DNA of 64,000 bases, taken from positions 124,001 to 188,000 of the forward strand of contig JAVJQK010000063.1 of NCBI GenBank assembly GCA_040218145.1, given 5' to 3'. Made by a program: the position numbers and the translations under genes. Within the stretch, counting starts at the first letter, position 1. Every line of letters begins with the position of its first letter. Origin of the DNA: Sandaracinaceae bacterium (GTDB lineage Bacteria > Myxococcota_A > Polyangia > Polyangiales > Sandaracinaceae). The notes beneath the pieces were generated by a model, which did no database searches, had not been told where the DNA came from, and was given only the letters and a program-made list of their open reading frames with translations. Shown here piece after piece: positions 50,004 through 58,631 of this stretch.

Positions 50004-50617
50004 AGAAGGACGAGCGCCCCGGAGGCATCGGCGGCTGGGTCCGGCGCCTCGAGCGCCGCCTCGCGGACGCCTCCATCCGCTGGCGGCATGGGCACGCCAT
50101 GAAGCGCCCGCACGCGCCAGCCGCGCCGGGCGTCCATCCCCTCGTGATGGTCTGCGACCACCTCCACCCGCGCGAGAACATCGGCCGCATCATCCGGGCC
50201 GCGGAGTCGTTCGGGGCCCGCGAGGTCCACCTCATCGGCACGACCGTGTTCGACCCCGCGACCGCGACCACCGCGCTCCATCGGATCCCGCTGCGCTACT
50301 ACTCCAGCGTCGACGCGTGCTTCACCGCGCTCCGCCGCGAGGGCTACGAGATCGTCGTCATCGAGACCCCGGACGAGGCCGAGGACGCATCGGTCCTGCA
50401 GCGGGTCAGCCTCCCCGAGCGCTGCGCGCTGGTGGTCGGCAACGAGAAGCGCGGCGTCAGCTTCACGCCTGCAGACCATGCAGATACCCGCTGGGTCAGC
50501 ATCGAGCGCTACGGCGCGACCGAGTGCCTGGACGTCGGCAGCGCGGCCGCGATCGCGCTCTACGAGTGGACCCGGCAGTGGGGCGGGGCAGCGGCGCGCG
50601 CGCCTCGAGCGAGGTAG
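50000..50617 (+). CDS. TrmH/SpoU-family RNA methyltransferase
   Basis: A 205-residue SPOUT enzyme that would 2'-O-methylate ribose in tRNA or rRNA. The three family motifs are clear: NIGRIIRAAESFGA (about 60), LVVGNEKRGVS (about 145) and LDVGSAAAIALYEW (about 176). The last two form the trefoil knot that binds S-adenosylmethionine. The ATG overlaps the stop of the membrane protein gene, so it is translated from that mRNA, although a functional tie is not obvious. The exact RNA target cannot be told. Confidence 0.88.
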   Translation: MKKDERPGGIGGWVRRLERRLADASIRWRHGHAMKRPHAPAAPGVHPLVMVCDHLHPRENIGRIIRAAESFGAREVHLIGTTVFDPATATTALHRIPLRYYSSVDACFTALRREGYEIVVIETPDEAEDASVLQRVSLPERCALVVGNEKRGVSFTPADHADTRWVSIERYGATECLDVGSAAAIALYEWTRQWGGAAARAPRAR

Positions 50618-50627
50618 TACGTCGCCC

Positions 50628-51545
50628 ATGCCCTATCCGATCGGGACCCCCGGCCAGCCCTGGACCGACGCCGAGCGCGCCTCGTGGCGAGCCCGTCAGC
50701 GGATCCAGCGCAGCTACACCGACGACGTGCTCGCGCCCATCGAGCGCCTCCGCGAGACCTGCGAGGTCGTCGACTACGGCGCGCTCGATCACGGCCCCGA
50801 CGGCGTGTTTCCGCTCTTCGCGCTGCGCAGCCGGGGCCGGCGCGAGGGGACGCCGCGCGCGCTGATCACCGGCGGCGTGCACGGCTACGAGACGAGCGGG
50901 GTGCACGGCGCGCTGCGCTTCGCCGAGCGGCACCTCGCCGACTACGACGGCCGCCTGGACGTGCTGGTGGTCCCCTGCGTCAGCCCCTGGGCGTACGAGC
51001 GCGTCCAGCGCTGGAACCCGCTCGCGCTCGACCCGAACCGCTCGTTCGTCGCCGACAGCCCCTGCGCGGAGTCGGCCGCCCTGATGCGATTGGCGGCGCC
51101 GCTCCAGGGCGACTTCGTGCTGCACATCGACTTGCACGAGACCACCGACACGGACGAGTCGGAGTTTCGCCCCGCGAAGGCCGCGCGCGACGGAGAGCCG
51201 TTCGAGCCCGGGAGCATCCCCGACGGCTTCTACCTGGTGGGAGACACCGAGGATCCGCAGCCGGCGTTCCAGCAGGCCGTCCTCGCCGCGGTCGCGGAGG
51301 TGACCCACATCGCGCCCGCCGACGCGAACGGGCAGATCATCGGCTCCGACGTCGTCGCGCCCGGGCTCATCCTGTATCCGTGCAACGACCTCGGGCTCTG
51401 CGCCGGTCTCACCCGCGCCCGCTACCGCACGACGACCGAGGTCTACCCGGACAGCCCGCGCGCCACGCCCGAGCAGTGCGACGCGGCCCAGGTCGCGGCC
51501 GCCCGCGCGGCGCTCGACTTCGCGCTCGCGGCGACTCGCGACTGA
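50628..51545 (+). CDS. M14-type zinc carboxypeptidase or deacylase
   Basis: A 305-residue enzyme with the M14/succinylglutamate desuccinylase pattern: zinc ligands His and Glu in GGVHGYETSG (about 81-90), a third His in VLHIDLHETTD (about 163-172) and the general base Glu in TTTEVYP (about 268). There is no signal peptide. The DLHE and WNPLALDPNRSF segments resemble the DUF2817/M14 group that trims peptides or amidated amino acids. It begins 10 bp after the TrmH gene. Its end is 9 bp from the convergent serine hydrolase gene. Confidence 0.82.
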   Translation: MPYPIGTPGQPWTDAERASWRARQRIQRSYTDDVLAPIERLRETCEVVDYGALDHGPDGVFPLFALRSRGRREGTPRALITGGVHGYETSGVHGALRFAERHLADYDGRLDVLVVPCVSPWAYERVQRWNPLALDPNRSFVADSPCAESAALMRLAAPLQGDFVLHIDLHETTDTDESEFRPAKAARDGEPFEPGSIPDGFYLVGDTEDPQPAFQQAVLAAVAEVTHIAPADANGQIIGSDVVAPGLILYPCNDLGLCAGLTRARYRTTTEVYPDSPRATPEQCDAAQVAAARAALDFALAATRD

Positions 51546-51554
51546 AGCGCGGCT

Positions 51555-52817
51555 TCACGGCGCCAATCGCGTCGGCCCGCGGTCCAGCGGCTCGCACTCG
51601 TAGAGGGCGCGGCAGAGCGCGACGCAGCGGGGGGAGCGCACTCGCCAGTCCATCCGGTTCATCACGTAGCCGATGGCGAGGCCCTCGACCGGGTCGGCCC
51701 AGCCGAGCGCGCCGCCCATGCCCGCGTGGCCGAAGGACTGCGGCGTCGGGCTGAAGAGGTGGCGCTCCTCCTTGAGGAAGCCCTGCGACCAGCCCATCGG
51801 CTTCTGTACGACCAGGTCCCGCGCCCAGCCCTGCCGCGCGTAGACGGGCGCGATCGTCTCTTCCCGCAGGTAGCGTCGGCCTCCGTGCGCGCCGCCGCCG
51901 GCGAAGGGCAGGTAGGCCCGCGCGACTCCGTCCGCGCTCGCGGTGGCGGACGCCCAGGCGAGCGCCGCGCGGCGCACGGGGACGTCGTTGTACGCGAGCA
52001 CGCCACGTGGGCCCGTCTTGGGATTCAAAAAGGCGCGCCGGGCGATGGAGCTGCGGGCGATCGAGGCGCGCAGGACGTGGGCCTCGGTCGAGCGAGGCTG
52101 CAGGAGCGAGGCGCCCAGCATGCGCGCCACGCGGTCGCCGATCGCCGGCGGGTAGAGCGTGGCCACGCGCGCGTCCTCTTCGGCCGGCGTGCCGAGGTAC
52201 GCGTCCGACCCGAGCGGCTCGAAGAGCTCGCGGCGCAGGAAGGGCCCGACCGGCTCGCCCGCGATTCGCTCGAAGAGCTCGCGCGCGTAGAGGCCCCAGG
52301 TGATCGCGTGGTAGCCCTGGCGCTCTCCGGGCGTCCACGCCGGCGCCTGCGCCTCGAGCGCGCTCCGCACCGCGTCTGCCTGAGCGGGGTCCACGCACTG
52401 CGCGAGCGTGAGCGGGGCGTCCAGATAGGGCAGCCCGGCCTGGTGGTTCACGAGCATGCGCGCGGTGATGGCCGCCTTGCCGTTCGCCGCGAAGCCCGGC
52501 CAGTGCTCGGCCACGGGCGCGTCCCAGTCGAGCTGTCCGCGGTCGGCCAGCAGGTGCAGCCCCATGGCCATGAGGCCCTTGGTGACGCTGAAGAGCGCGA
52601 CGCGCGTGTCGCGCTGCCAGGGCGCGCGGCGGGACGCGTCCGCCTGCCCACCCCAGAGATCCACGACCTGCTCGCCGCGCCGGTACACGCTCAGCGCGGC
52701 GCCGACCTCCATGCCTCTCTCGAGCTGGTCGGCGAACGTCCGGGCGACGAGCGCGTATCCGTCGGCATAGCGACCACGCGCGGGGCCCGGGGCGGGGTTG
52801 GACAGCTCGGTGAGCAA
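51555..52817 (-). CDS. Beta-lactamase-fold serine hydrolase
   Basis: A 420-residue protein of the class C beta-lactamase/EstB type. The SxxK motif is SVTK (about 79-82), the Tyr of the YxN-like position is in YHAITWGLY and the HxG-like motif is HAGMGG near the C-terminus. It has no signal peptide, which favours an intracellular esterase or carboxypeptidase over a lactamase. The start is a TTG, 9 bases after TAGGCT, which itself overlaps the stop of the CoA-transferase gene upstream. Relatives hydrolyse small esters; the substrate is unknown. Confidence 0.83.
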   Translation of the reverse strand: MLTELSNPAPGPARGRYADGYALVARTFADQLERGMEVGAALSVYRRGEQVVDLWGGQADASRRAPWQRDTRVALFSVTKGLMAMGLHLLADRGQLDWDAPVAEHWPGFAANGKAAITARMLVNHQAGLPYLDAPLTLAQCVDPAQADAVRSALEAQAPAWTPGERQGYHAITWGLYARELFERIAGEPVGPFLRRELFEPLGSDAYLGTPAEEDARVATLYPPAIGDRVARMLGASLLQPRSTEAHVLRASIARSSIARRAFLNPKTGPRGVLAYNDVPVRRAALAWASATASADGVARAYLPFAGGGAHGGRRYLREETIAPVYARQGWARDLVVQKPMGWSQGFLKEERHLFSPTPQSFGHAGMGGALGWADPVEGLAIGYVMNRMDWRVRSPRCVALCRALYECEPLDRGPTRLAP

Positions 52818-52829
52818 AGCGCCCGCAGC

Positions 52830-54101
52830 CTACAAGATCTGCCGCTCGGCCGCTGCGTGACGCAGCGCGCGTCGGTGCTCGGGGTGCGCGATGGAGATCA
52901 GCATCTCGGCCCGCTGCCTCAGCGAGCGGCCCCGTAGGTTCACGACGCCGTGCTCGGTCACGACGTATTGCACATGCCCGCGCGTGGTCACGACGCCCGC
53001 GCCCGGCTTCAGGCGCGGCACGATCCGGCTGACGGTGCCCCCGGCCGCGGTGCTGGGGAGCGCGATGAACGCCTTGCCGCCTTCGCTCCGCACCGCGCCG
53101 CGCATGAAGTCCATCTGTCCGCCGATGCCGCTGTAGATGCGGTCGCCGATCGAGTCGGCGCAGACCTGCCCGGTCAGATCGATCTCGATGGCCGAGTTGA
53201 TCGCGATCATGCGGTGCTGCTTGGCGATCTCCTCTGCGTCGTTGACGAGATCGCTGGGGTGGAACTCCACGAATGGGTTCGTGTCCACGAAGTCCGTGAC
53301 GCGCCTGGTGCCCATCACGAAGCTGGTCACGACGCGGTTCTGCCAGCGCGTCTTCTCGCGCCCGGTCACCACCCCGCGTTCGACCAGCTCGACCAGGCCA
53401 TCGCTGAACATCTCGGTGTGCACCCCGAGGTGCTCGTGCCCGCGCAGCGCCTCGAGGGTCGCGTCCGGGATCTTGCCGATGCCCATCTGGAGCGTGGCCC
53501 CGTTCGGGATCTGGAGCGCGATGTGCTGCCCGATCTCTCGCTCCGACGCGCTCGGCGCGGGGAAGGCGATCTCGGGCAGGGCGCGATCGACCTCGACCGC
53601 GAAGTCGATGCGGCTGACGTGCACCGAGGAGAAGCCGAGGGTGCGCGGCACCTGCGGGTTGATCTCCGCGATCACGACGTCCGCGTGGTCCACCGCGGCG
53701 CGCGCGGTGGCCACCGACGTGCCCAGCCGGCAGAACCCGTGCGCGTCCGGCGGCGAGACCTGCACCAGCGCGACGTCCAGCGGCAGGGTGCCGTCCCGGA
53801 AGAGGCTGGGGATCTCGCTGAGGAAGACGGGCGTGAAGTCGGCGCGGCCCGCCTGCACCGCGTCACGCACGTTCGGCCCGGTGAAGAGCGCGTTGTGGCG
53901 CGCGTGCCCCGCGAGATCGGGCGCCACGTAGGGGGCGGGCGCGTTCGTGTGCAGGTGCACGATCTCCACGCACTTCAACGCCCGGCATCGCTCCGTCAGG
54001 GCCTCGATGAGCGAGAGCGGGGCCATCATCGCCTCGTGCACGTACACCCGCATGTGCGAGCGCAGGGCCATCAGCGCGGTCTCGGCGTCGACGAGCTTCA
54101 T
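52830..54101 (-). CDS. Acetyl-CoA hydrolase / 4-hydroxybutyrate CoA-transferase family
   Basis: A 423-residue family I CoA-transferase. Typical elements are HLHTNAPAPYV, VSPPDAHGFCRLG, INPQVPRTLG, the catalytic Glu region GVHTEMFSDGLVELVE and GIGGQMDFMRGA, which binds CoA. These enzymes move CoA between acetate and another acyl acid, or hydrolyse acetyl-CoA. The ATG at 54101 starts the usual N-terminus. It is divergent from the Gly-rich remnant with only 11 bp between, and the serine hydrolase gene follows 12 bp downstream. The acyl substrate cannot be deduced. Confidence 0.88.
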   Translation of the reverse strand: MKLVDAETALMALRSHMRVYVHEAMMAPLSLIEALTERCRALKCVEIVHLHTNAPAPYVAPDLAGHARHNALFTGPNVRDAVQAGRADFTPVFLSEIPSLFRDGTLPLDVALVQVSPPDAHGFCRLGTSVATARAAVDHADVVIAEINPQVPRTLGFSSVHVSRIDFAVEVDRALPEIAFPAPSASEREIGQHIALQIPNGATLQMGIGKIPDATLEALRGHEHLGVHTEMFSDGLVELVERGVVTGREKTRWQNRVVTSFVMGTRRVTDFVDTNPFVEFHPSDLVNDAEEIAKQHRMIAINSAIEIDLTGQVCADSIGDRIYSGIGGQMDFMRGAVRSEGGKAFIALPSTAAGGTVSRIVPRLKPGAGVVTTRGHVQYVVTEHGVVNLRGRSLRQRAEMLISIAHPEHRRALRHAAAERQIL

Positions 54102-54130
54102 CGCGCGCACAGGTGCGCACGCCCGACCCG

Positions 54131-54562
54131 ATGGCCAATCGGGCCCCGCTGCGGATCCGCGCGAGCGCGGAGAGCCTCATCGACGTTCGTGGCAGCGGGG
54201 GTCAGAGCGGTGGAGGCGGAGGCGGGGCAGGCGGCGCCGTCTTGCTCGAGGCGCCCGAGGTCGAGCTCGCCGGTCGCATCGTGGCCAACGGAGGCGGCGG
54301 CGGCAGCTGCTCCGCGCGCGGCTCGCTCGGCTCCTCCGAGGTGGCGCGCGCGCCCGGCGCCGAGGGGTGCGGCGGCCGAGGAGGCGCGGGCGGAGGCGCC
54401 GACGCGGTCGACGGGGGCGACGCCATCGGAGGCACGGAGGGCGCAGGCGGCGGCGGCGCGGCCGGGCGAATCCGCATCAACGCGACGTCGGGCGTCTTCG
54501 ACTCCCTCCGCACGAGCCCACTGCGGACGAGCGCCGGCGTGTCGTTCGGGCGCCTGCCCTGA
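54131..54562 (+). pseudogene. C-terminal remnant of a Gly-rich surface protein gene
   Basis: The frame encodes a Gly-rich beta sequence (SGGGGGGAGGAVLLEAP, IVANGGGGG, GGGGAAGRIRIN) that matches the last part of the large Gly-rich surface proteins common in myxobacteria. In those, the same strand pattern is preceded by several hundred residues and a signal peptide. Here no signal peptide or upstream body exists, because the CoA-transferase gene begins 30 bp away on the other strand. The frame starts as early as 54113. It is probably a truncated, non-functional gene. Confidence 0.55.
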
Positions 54563-54584
54563 TCTCGGGGACATGGTCCGGGCG

Positions 54585-54613
54585 GGCGAGGACTGCGGCT
54601 CGCAGCCCTCGCC
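54585..54613. terminator. Hairpin between the Gly-rich remnant and the MYXO-CTERM gene
   Basis: GGCGAGG pairs with CCTCGCC, and CTGCG with CGCAG inside it, with one A-C mismatch and a 3-base loop. It lies in the gap between two converging genes, 7 bases from the stop of the minus-strand gene, so a bidirectional terminator is likely. Confidence 0.5.
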
Positions 54614-54620
54614 AACCCAC

Positions 54621-56867
54621 TCACCGGCGGCGGCGGACGGCGAGCAGCGCGAGCAGCCCGAGGAGCGCGAGGCCGGAGGCGCCACCTCGGCCGGGCGCCG
54701 CGGCGCAGTCGCACGAGCCGCCCGAGCCTCCCGTGCCGCCGTCGGCGCTCACGCTCGCGTCGTCATGTCCGCCGTCCGTCGAGACGCCGGCGTCCGCGTC
54801 GGAGCCTGCGTCGCAGTCGCCCGCGTCGCAGCTCGCCATGGTGCCTGCGGTGATGTCGTGCGTGTCGCTGTCGTTCTCCGCACGGGGATCGGAGTCGGCG
54901 CCGGAGACGGTGCCGGTCAAGGTGAGCGTCCCGGAGGCCGAGTCGAGGGCCATCGCCTCGAGCTCGATCAACCGCGTCTCTCCCGCGGGGAGAGCGCCGA
55001 GCGTGCAGCTGGGGAAGCCGCTCGGGTCCTCGAGGCAGCCCACGCTCGACGCGACGGTGAGGCCCGCGGAGACGTCGATGGTCACCGTCACGTCGACCGC
55101 GTCGGTCGGTCCGTCGTTCGTGATCGAGAGCTCGTAGGCCACCGCGCCGCCCGGAGCGACCGGTCCTGCGTCGCCGTCCACCACGATCCCGAGGTCGGCC
55201 ACGGGGGAGACGGGCACGCTGTGCATGTCTTCGTTGTCGGCGGGCGTCGGCTCCACGGCGGGGGACGCGACCGTGGCCGAGGCGAGGAGCGGATCGACGG
55301 CGCCCTGCGGGACGGGGCAGACGACGGCGTACGTCACCGAGCCGCCGGCCGTCAGGGTCACGATCTCGTCGAGGGAGTCGCCGCTCCCCGCGGTGCCGCC
55401 CGACGCGCCGCCCGCGGCCGCGCTCGTCCAGGTGCAGTCCGTCGAGGGGAACGAGGCGACGACGCGCGCGTGCTCGTCGGTGTCGGCGCCCCCGTTGCGA
55501 ACCTCCACTTCGAAGGTGACGTCCTCGCCGGGGGCGACCGTGGTCAGCGCCGAGGACACGTCCACCGTGAGGTCGGAGTCGGGAAAGGCCGGGTCCACCA
55601 CCACCACCCGCAGCTCGGGATCCACGGTCGGGCTCGTGCAGCCCACGTAGGCCACGGCGATCAGCCCCGACGGCATCTCGACCAGCTGGAGGAAGTTGTT
55701 GTTGCGATGCCAGGTGCTGTCCGTCTCGAAGGTCGTGGGCGTGGGCCCACAGAACGTCACGTCGACCTCGGTCGGCGGGCCGAGGATGGGCGAGCCCGCC
55801 ACGAAGTCCCGGGAGAACCTGCGGATCATCAGCCGGCTGGTCGCGGGATCGCGGTTCGCCACGAGCCAGTCGGCGCCGCGGTAAGGGATCGCGTCCATGA
55901 CCGGCGCGAACTCGGCGCCCATCGGGGGCGTCACTCCGCCCCCCGTCACGAGGTCCACGTCGCCCGCCGTGGGCTCCCACGCGCGCAGCTGATGATCGCT
56001 CCCGAACGGATGCCAGCCCCCGAGCGCGTAGAGGCTCGTCTCGCCGGTGGTGGCGTTGAGCGTGGGCGGGGAGATGGCGCGCATCGAGCCGCTCTCGCTC
56101 GTGGCCAGGGACCGCGGCGCACCCACGACGCGGGCCGCCGGAACCATCACCCCCGCGGCGTCGATCGTGTCGGAGTAGAGCTCCCACGAAGGGCTGCTGT
56201 TGCCGACGCGGCCCAGGACGACGCGCTCGGTTCCGCCGACGCGTTCGACGTAGATCTCGTTGGCGAGAGGCACCTCCCGGAAGCCGGCCGTCATGTCCGA
56301 TGGGTGCACGATCACGGGCTCCGTCCCGCTCGTGGGATCAGGAAGGCTCGCGAAGTAGGCGAAGACCATCCTCGGCGCGATGTTGACGTATGCGATCACG
56401 AACGCGTCCTCCACTCGCCGGATGCGGAGGACCGTGCCGACCTGTCGCGTGGTCCCGAAGGCGCGCTCGGTGAAGCTGAGATCGGCGGGGTCGAGCACCG
56501 CGACGAACACCCGGTTGCTCGAGATGACGTGGCCCGAGTACGCGACGACGATCGCGCCGAGGTCGAGCGCGGGCGCGACGCTGCACGCCGGCACGGCGGG
56601 GACACCGCTCGAGCCGCTGCGGCGCGTCAGCGCGGTGGACCGCAGCAGCGCGCCCGACGGCAAGTCGAACTCGTGCACCTGCACGATGGCGGAGTCGTCC
56701 GAGGCGACCTCCACCGAGCACCCGTAGGCCCGCGTCGCCGAGGCCACCGCGAAGTCCAGCATGTGCCGCTCGAGGGCGATCGTCTGCGCCGAAGAGGGCG
56801 CGGGGACGAAGACGAGAGCTCCGATCCCGACCAAGGGGCCGAGCAAAGCCAGCAGCGAGCGACGCAT
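54621..56867 (-). CDS. Surface protein with DUF11 repeats and MYXO-CTERM tail
   Basis: A 748-residue exported protein: signal peptide (about 1-28), a propeller-like region (about 35-420), two Ig-like DUF11 domains (about 435-545 and 555-660, each with VTFEVEVRNGG or VAYELSITNDG), an Asp/Ala/Gly linker and a MYXO-CTERM tail (CDC, hydrophobic helix, four Arg). The tail should anchor it to the cell surface through a rhombosortase-like or unknown sorting system. The ATG at 56867 starts the signal peptide and has AAGGA about 8 bases upstream. A role in adhesion or matrix is inferred. Confidence 0.8.
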   Translation of the reverse strand: MRRSLLALLGPLVGIGALVFVPAPSSAQTIALERHMLDFAVASATRAYGCSVEVASDDSAIVQVHEFDLPSGALLRSTALTRRSGSSGVPAVPACSVAPALDLGAIVVAYSGHVISSNRVFVAVLDPADLSFTERAFGTTRQVGTVLRIRRVEDAFVIAYVNIAPRMVFAYFASLPDPTSGTEPVIVHPSDMTAGFREVPLANEIYVERVGGTERVVLGRVGNSSPSWELYSDTIDAAGVMVPAARVVGAPRSLATSESGSMRAISPPTLNATTGETSLYALGGWHPFGSDHQLRAWEPTAGDVDLVTGGGVTPPMGAEFAPVMDAIPYRGADWLVANRDPATSRLMIRRFSRDFVAGSPILGPPTEVDVTFCGPTPTTFETDSTWHRNNNFLQLVEMPSGLIAVAYVGCTSPTVDPELRVVVVDPAFPDSDLTVDVSSALTTVAPGEDVTFEVEVRNGGADTDEHARVVASFPSTDCTWTSAAAGGASGGTAGSGDSLDEIVTLTAGGSVTYAVVCPVPQGAVDPLLASATVASPAVEPTPADNEDMHSVPVSPVADLGIVVDGDAGPVAPGGAVAYELSITNDGPTDAVDVTVTIDVSAGLTVASSVGCLEDPSGFPSCTLGALPAGETRLIELEAMALDSASGTLTLTGTVSGADSDPRAENDSDTHDITAGTMASCDAGDCDAGSDADAGVSTDGGHDDASVSADGGTGGSGGSCDCAAAPGRGGASGLALLGLLALLAVRRRR

Positions 56868-56974
56868 GACAGGTCCTTCCGTGGCCACACGTAGCTTGCA
56901 TGCTCCGGGGGCTGGACGTCATACCACGGTGTGTCGCGTCACCGCAGAGTTTTTCTGGAATACTGGAATCTGCC

Positions 56975-56988
56975 TCGCCCGCGGGCGA
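56975..56988. terminator. Palindrome directly after the tandem-repeat protein gene
   Basis: TCGCCCGCGGGCGA is perfectly self-complementary and touches the stop codon of the minus-strand gene at 56989. A short AT-rich stretch with a direct repeat of TGGAAT follows at 56955-56970, unusual in this genome. It may mark the end of one transcript and the promoter of the next. Confidence 0.3.
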
Positions 56989-58386
56989 TCAGCGCGACCA
57001 GCGGGGGCCGCGCTGCACGGCGGTGCCGCTCCAGCGCTCCGCGATGGTCGGGCGTCCCGCCCAGCGCACGAGCAGCAGCATCTGCTCGCCGCGATCACCG
57101 CGGCCCATCGGGGGCTGCTCGGCCCGCACCAGCAGGGTGCCGTTGGGGCGCTGCATGACGGTCACGACCGGGTCGCGCATCGACGGCGGGACGCTGCCGA
57201 GCGTCACGCCGCCCACCGAGATGGAGCGGCCGCTGAGGCTGATCTGCGTGGCGGGACCTCCGCGCGGGTTCCACACCGCGACGGTGTTGCCCGTCATGCC
57301 GGGCCCGATGAGCGTCACCGGGATGCTGACCTGCATCGGCACGAGGTCGGCCGGGACCTGGGGCTGCACGACCACGGGCGGGCGCTGGGGCGCGACGACG
57401 ACGCCGCCGCCAGGGGCCGGGATGTTGGCCGTGCCGACGTGGCCCAGCTCGCTGATGCCGAGGTTGTAGGGAGACATCGTGCCCTGGCGGTAGGTGCCGA
57501 CCCAGATGCGGATCGGGCCCGGGGGCGACGAGCCGGCGACGAGCGGGTTCATGCCGCTCCCGCCGTCGTCGTTGCAGAGCACCTGCCCGTTGGGGAGCAT
57601 CACGACCAGCGTCGTGTCCGCGGACGAGTTGACGATGAAGCGGATCTGCTGGAAGCCCGAGCGGCTCATCACCACGTGGCTGGGCTGAGGCGTGACGTAG
57701 CCGCGGCAGCTGGAGTTGAACTGCTGCGCGTGCACCGGGCCGCCCGCCGTGCCGCTGACGACGTGCGGGTCGGGCATGAAGCCCGCCGTCAGGCTCACCT
57801 GCCCGAACGCGGGCGGCATGCTGGGCTGAAGCGGGCCCTGCACGACCTGGGGGCGGCCGGGGCGGACGGGCGGCGCCGCGTTGCCGCCGAGGCTGTCGGC
57901 GGTGACGTGCGACAGCTCCGAGAAGCCGATGGAGTAGGGCGTGCCCGCGTTGGACTGGGAGTACGCGCCGACCCAGACGCGGATGTCACCCGGGGGGGAG
58001 CTGGTCTCGATGAGCGGGTTCATGCGGACCCCGCCGTCGTCGTCGCAGAGGATCTGGCCCGAGGGGAGCATGACCATCAGCGTCGCGTCGCGCTGCGCGT
58101 TCACGACGAACCGGATGTTCCGGAAGCCGGTGCGCGAGCGGACCACGTGGCTGGGCTGCGCGGTGATGTGTCCCCGGCACGCGGAGTTGATCTGGTTGGC
58201 GGACACGTTGCCGCCCAGGCTCCCCCGCATCACGTGCGGGTCCGGCACGAAGCCGGCGCGGAGGTTCGCGTAGCCGTAGGCCGGACGGGCCTGGGGAGCG
58301 AACTGTGCCTCTGCTCGACCCGCCCAGAGCGAGCCCACCGCCAACGCCGCCGTGAGCGTCAGTACCTTCGCGTTTCCGACCTTCAT
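56989..58386 (-). CDS. Exported protein with two tandem 140-residue repeats
   Basis: A 465-residue protein with a signal peptide (about 1-28). Residues 40-155 and 195-310 are duplicates: each has F-x-PDPHV, then CRGxxTxQPSHVV, then GQxLCxDDGG and MNPL, and ends in SSPPGxIRxWVG. The two paired cysteines and the DDGG loop suggest a Ca-binding beta domain of the type found in bacterial pre-peptidase or subtilase-associated domains. The C-terminal 110 residues form another beta domain. The ATG has GGAG 4 bases upstream. It is divergent from a subtilisin-type gene, which may be a partner. Confidence 0.75.
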   Translation of the reverse strand: MKVGNAKVLTLTAALAVGSLWAGRAEAQFAPQARPAYGYANLRAGFVPDPHVMRGSLGGNVSANQINSACRGHITAQPSHVVRSRTGFRNIRFVVNAQRDATLMVMLPSGQILCDDDGGVRMNPLIETSSPPGDIRVWVGAYSQSNAGTPYSIGFSELSHVTADSLGGNAAPPVRPGRPQVVQGPLQPSMPPAFGQVSLTAGFMPDPHVVSGTAGGPVHAQQFNSSCRGYVTPQPSHVVMSRSGFQQIRFIVNSSADTTLVVMLPNGQVLCNDDGGSGMNPLVAGSSPPGPIRIWVGTYRQGTMSPYNLGISELGHVGTANIPAPGGGVVVAPQRPPVVVQPQVPADLVPMQVSIPVTLIGPGMTGNTVAVWNPRGGPATQISLSGRSISVGGVTLGSVPPSMRDPVVTVMQRPNGTLLVRAEQPPMGRGDRGEQMLLLVRWAGRPTIAERWSGTAVQRGPRWSR

Positions 58387-58432
58387 CGCGCTCCGTCCCC
58401 CTGATCCACTGCCTGACATCGCCCTCTCGGGC

Positions 58433-58463
58433 GTGGTGGGCTTGCGACGCGCGAGCCCACCAC
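58433..58463. promoter_or_regulatory. Perfect 10-bp inverted repeat in the divergent promoter region
   Basis: GTGGTGGGCT and AGCCCACCAC are separated by 11 bases, 47 bases upstream of the tandem-repeat protein gene and 169 bases before the subtilisin gene. It may be an operator or a 5' mRNA hairpin. Nothing else stands out in the 245-bp gap 58387-58631. Confidence 0.4.
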
Positions 58464-58631
58464 TCGATTCAATTGCTCGCTTCCACCACGAAGTACCCAC
58501 ATACGCCCATCGGAGGCAAGGCCCGCCATCCGAGGATACGGACCCGCCCGGCGCACCTTCCCTTGGCGCCCCCTCGGCCGACGGCCCTCGCCCGCTTGCG
58601 AGCCTCACGGCCTTGGGGGAAGGTCCGCCGC

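Noticed and set aside
52950-56894. A 1314-residue open frame on the plus strand
   Set aside because: It is antisense to the CoA-transferase and MYXO-CTERM genes, crosses gene boundaries and lacks any domain.
58433-58463. Terminal inverted repeat of a mobile element
   Set aside because: The arms are only 11 bases apart and no transposase or target duplication is present; an operator or mRNA hairpin is more likely.
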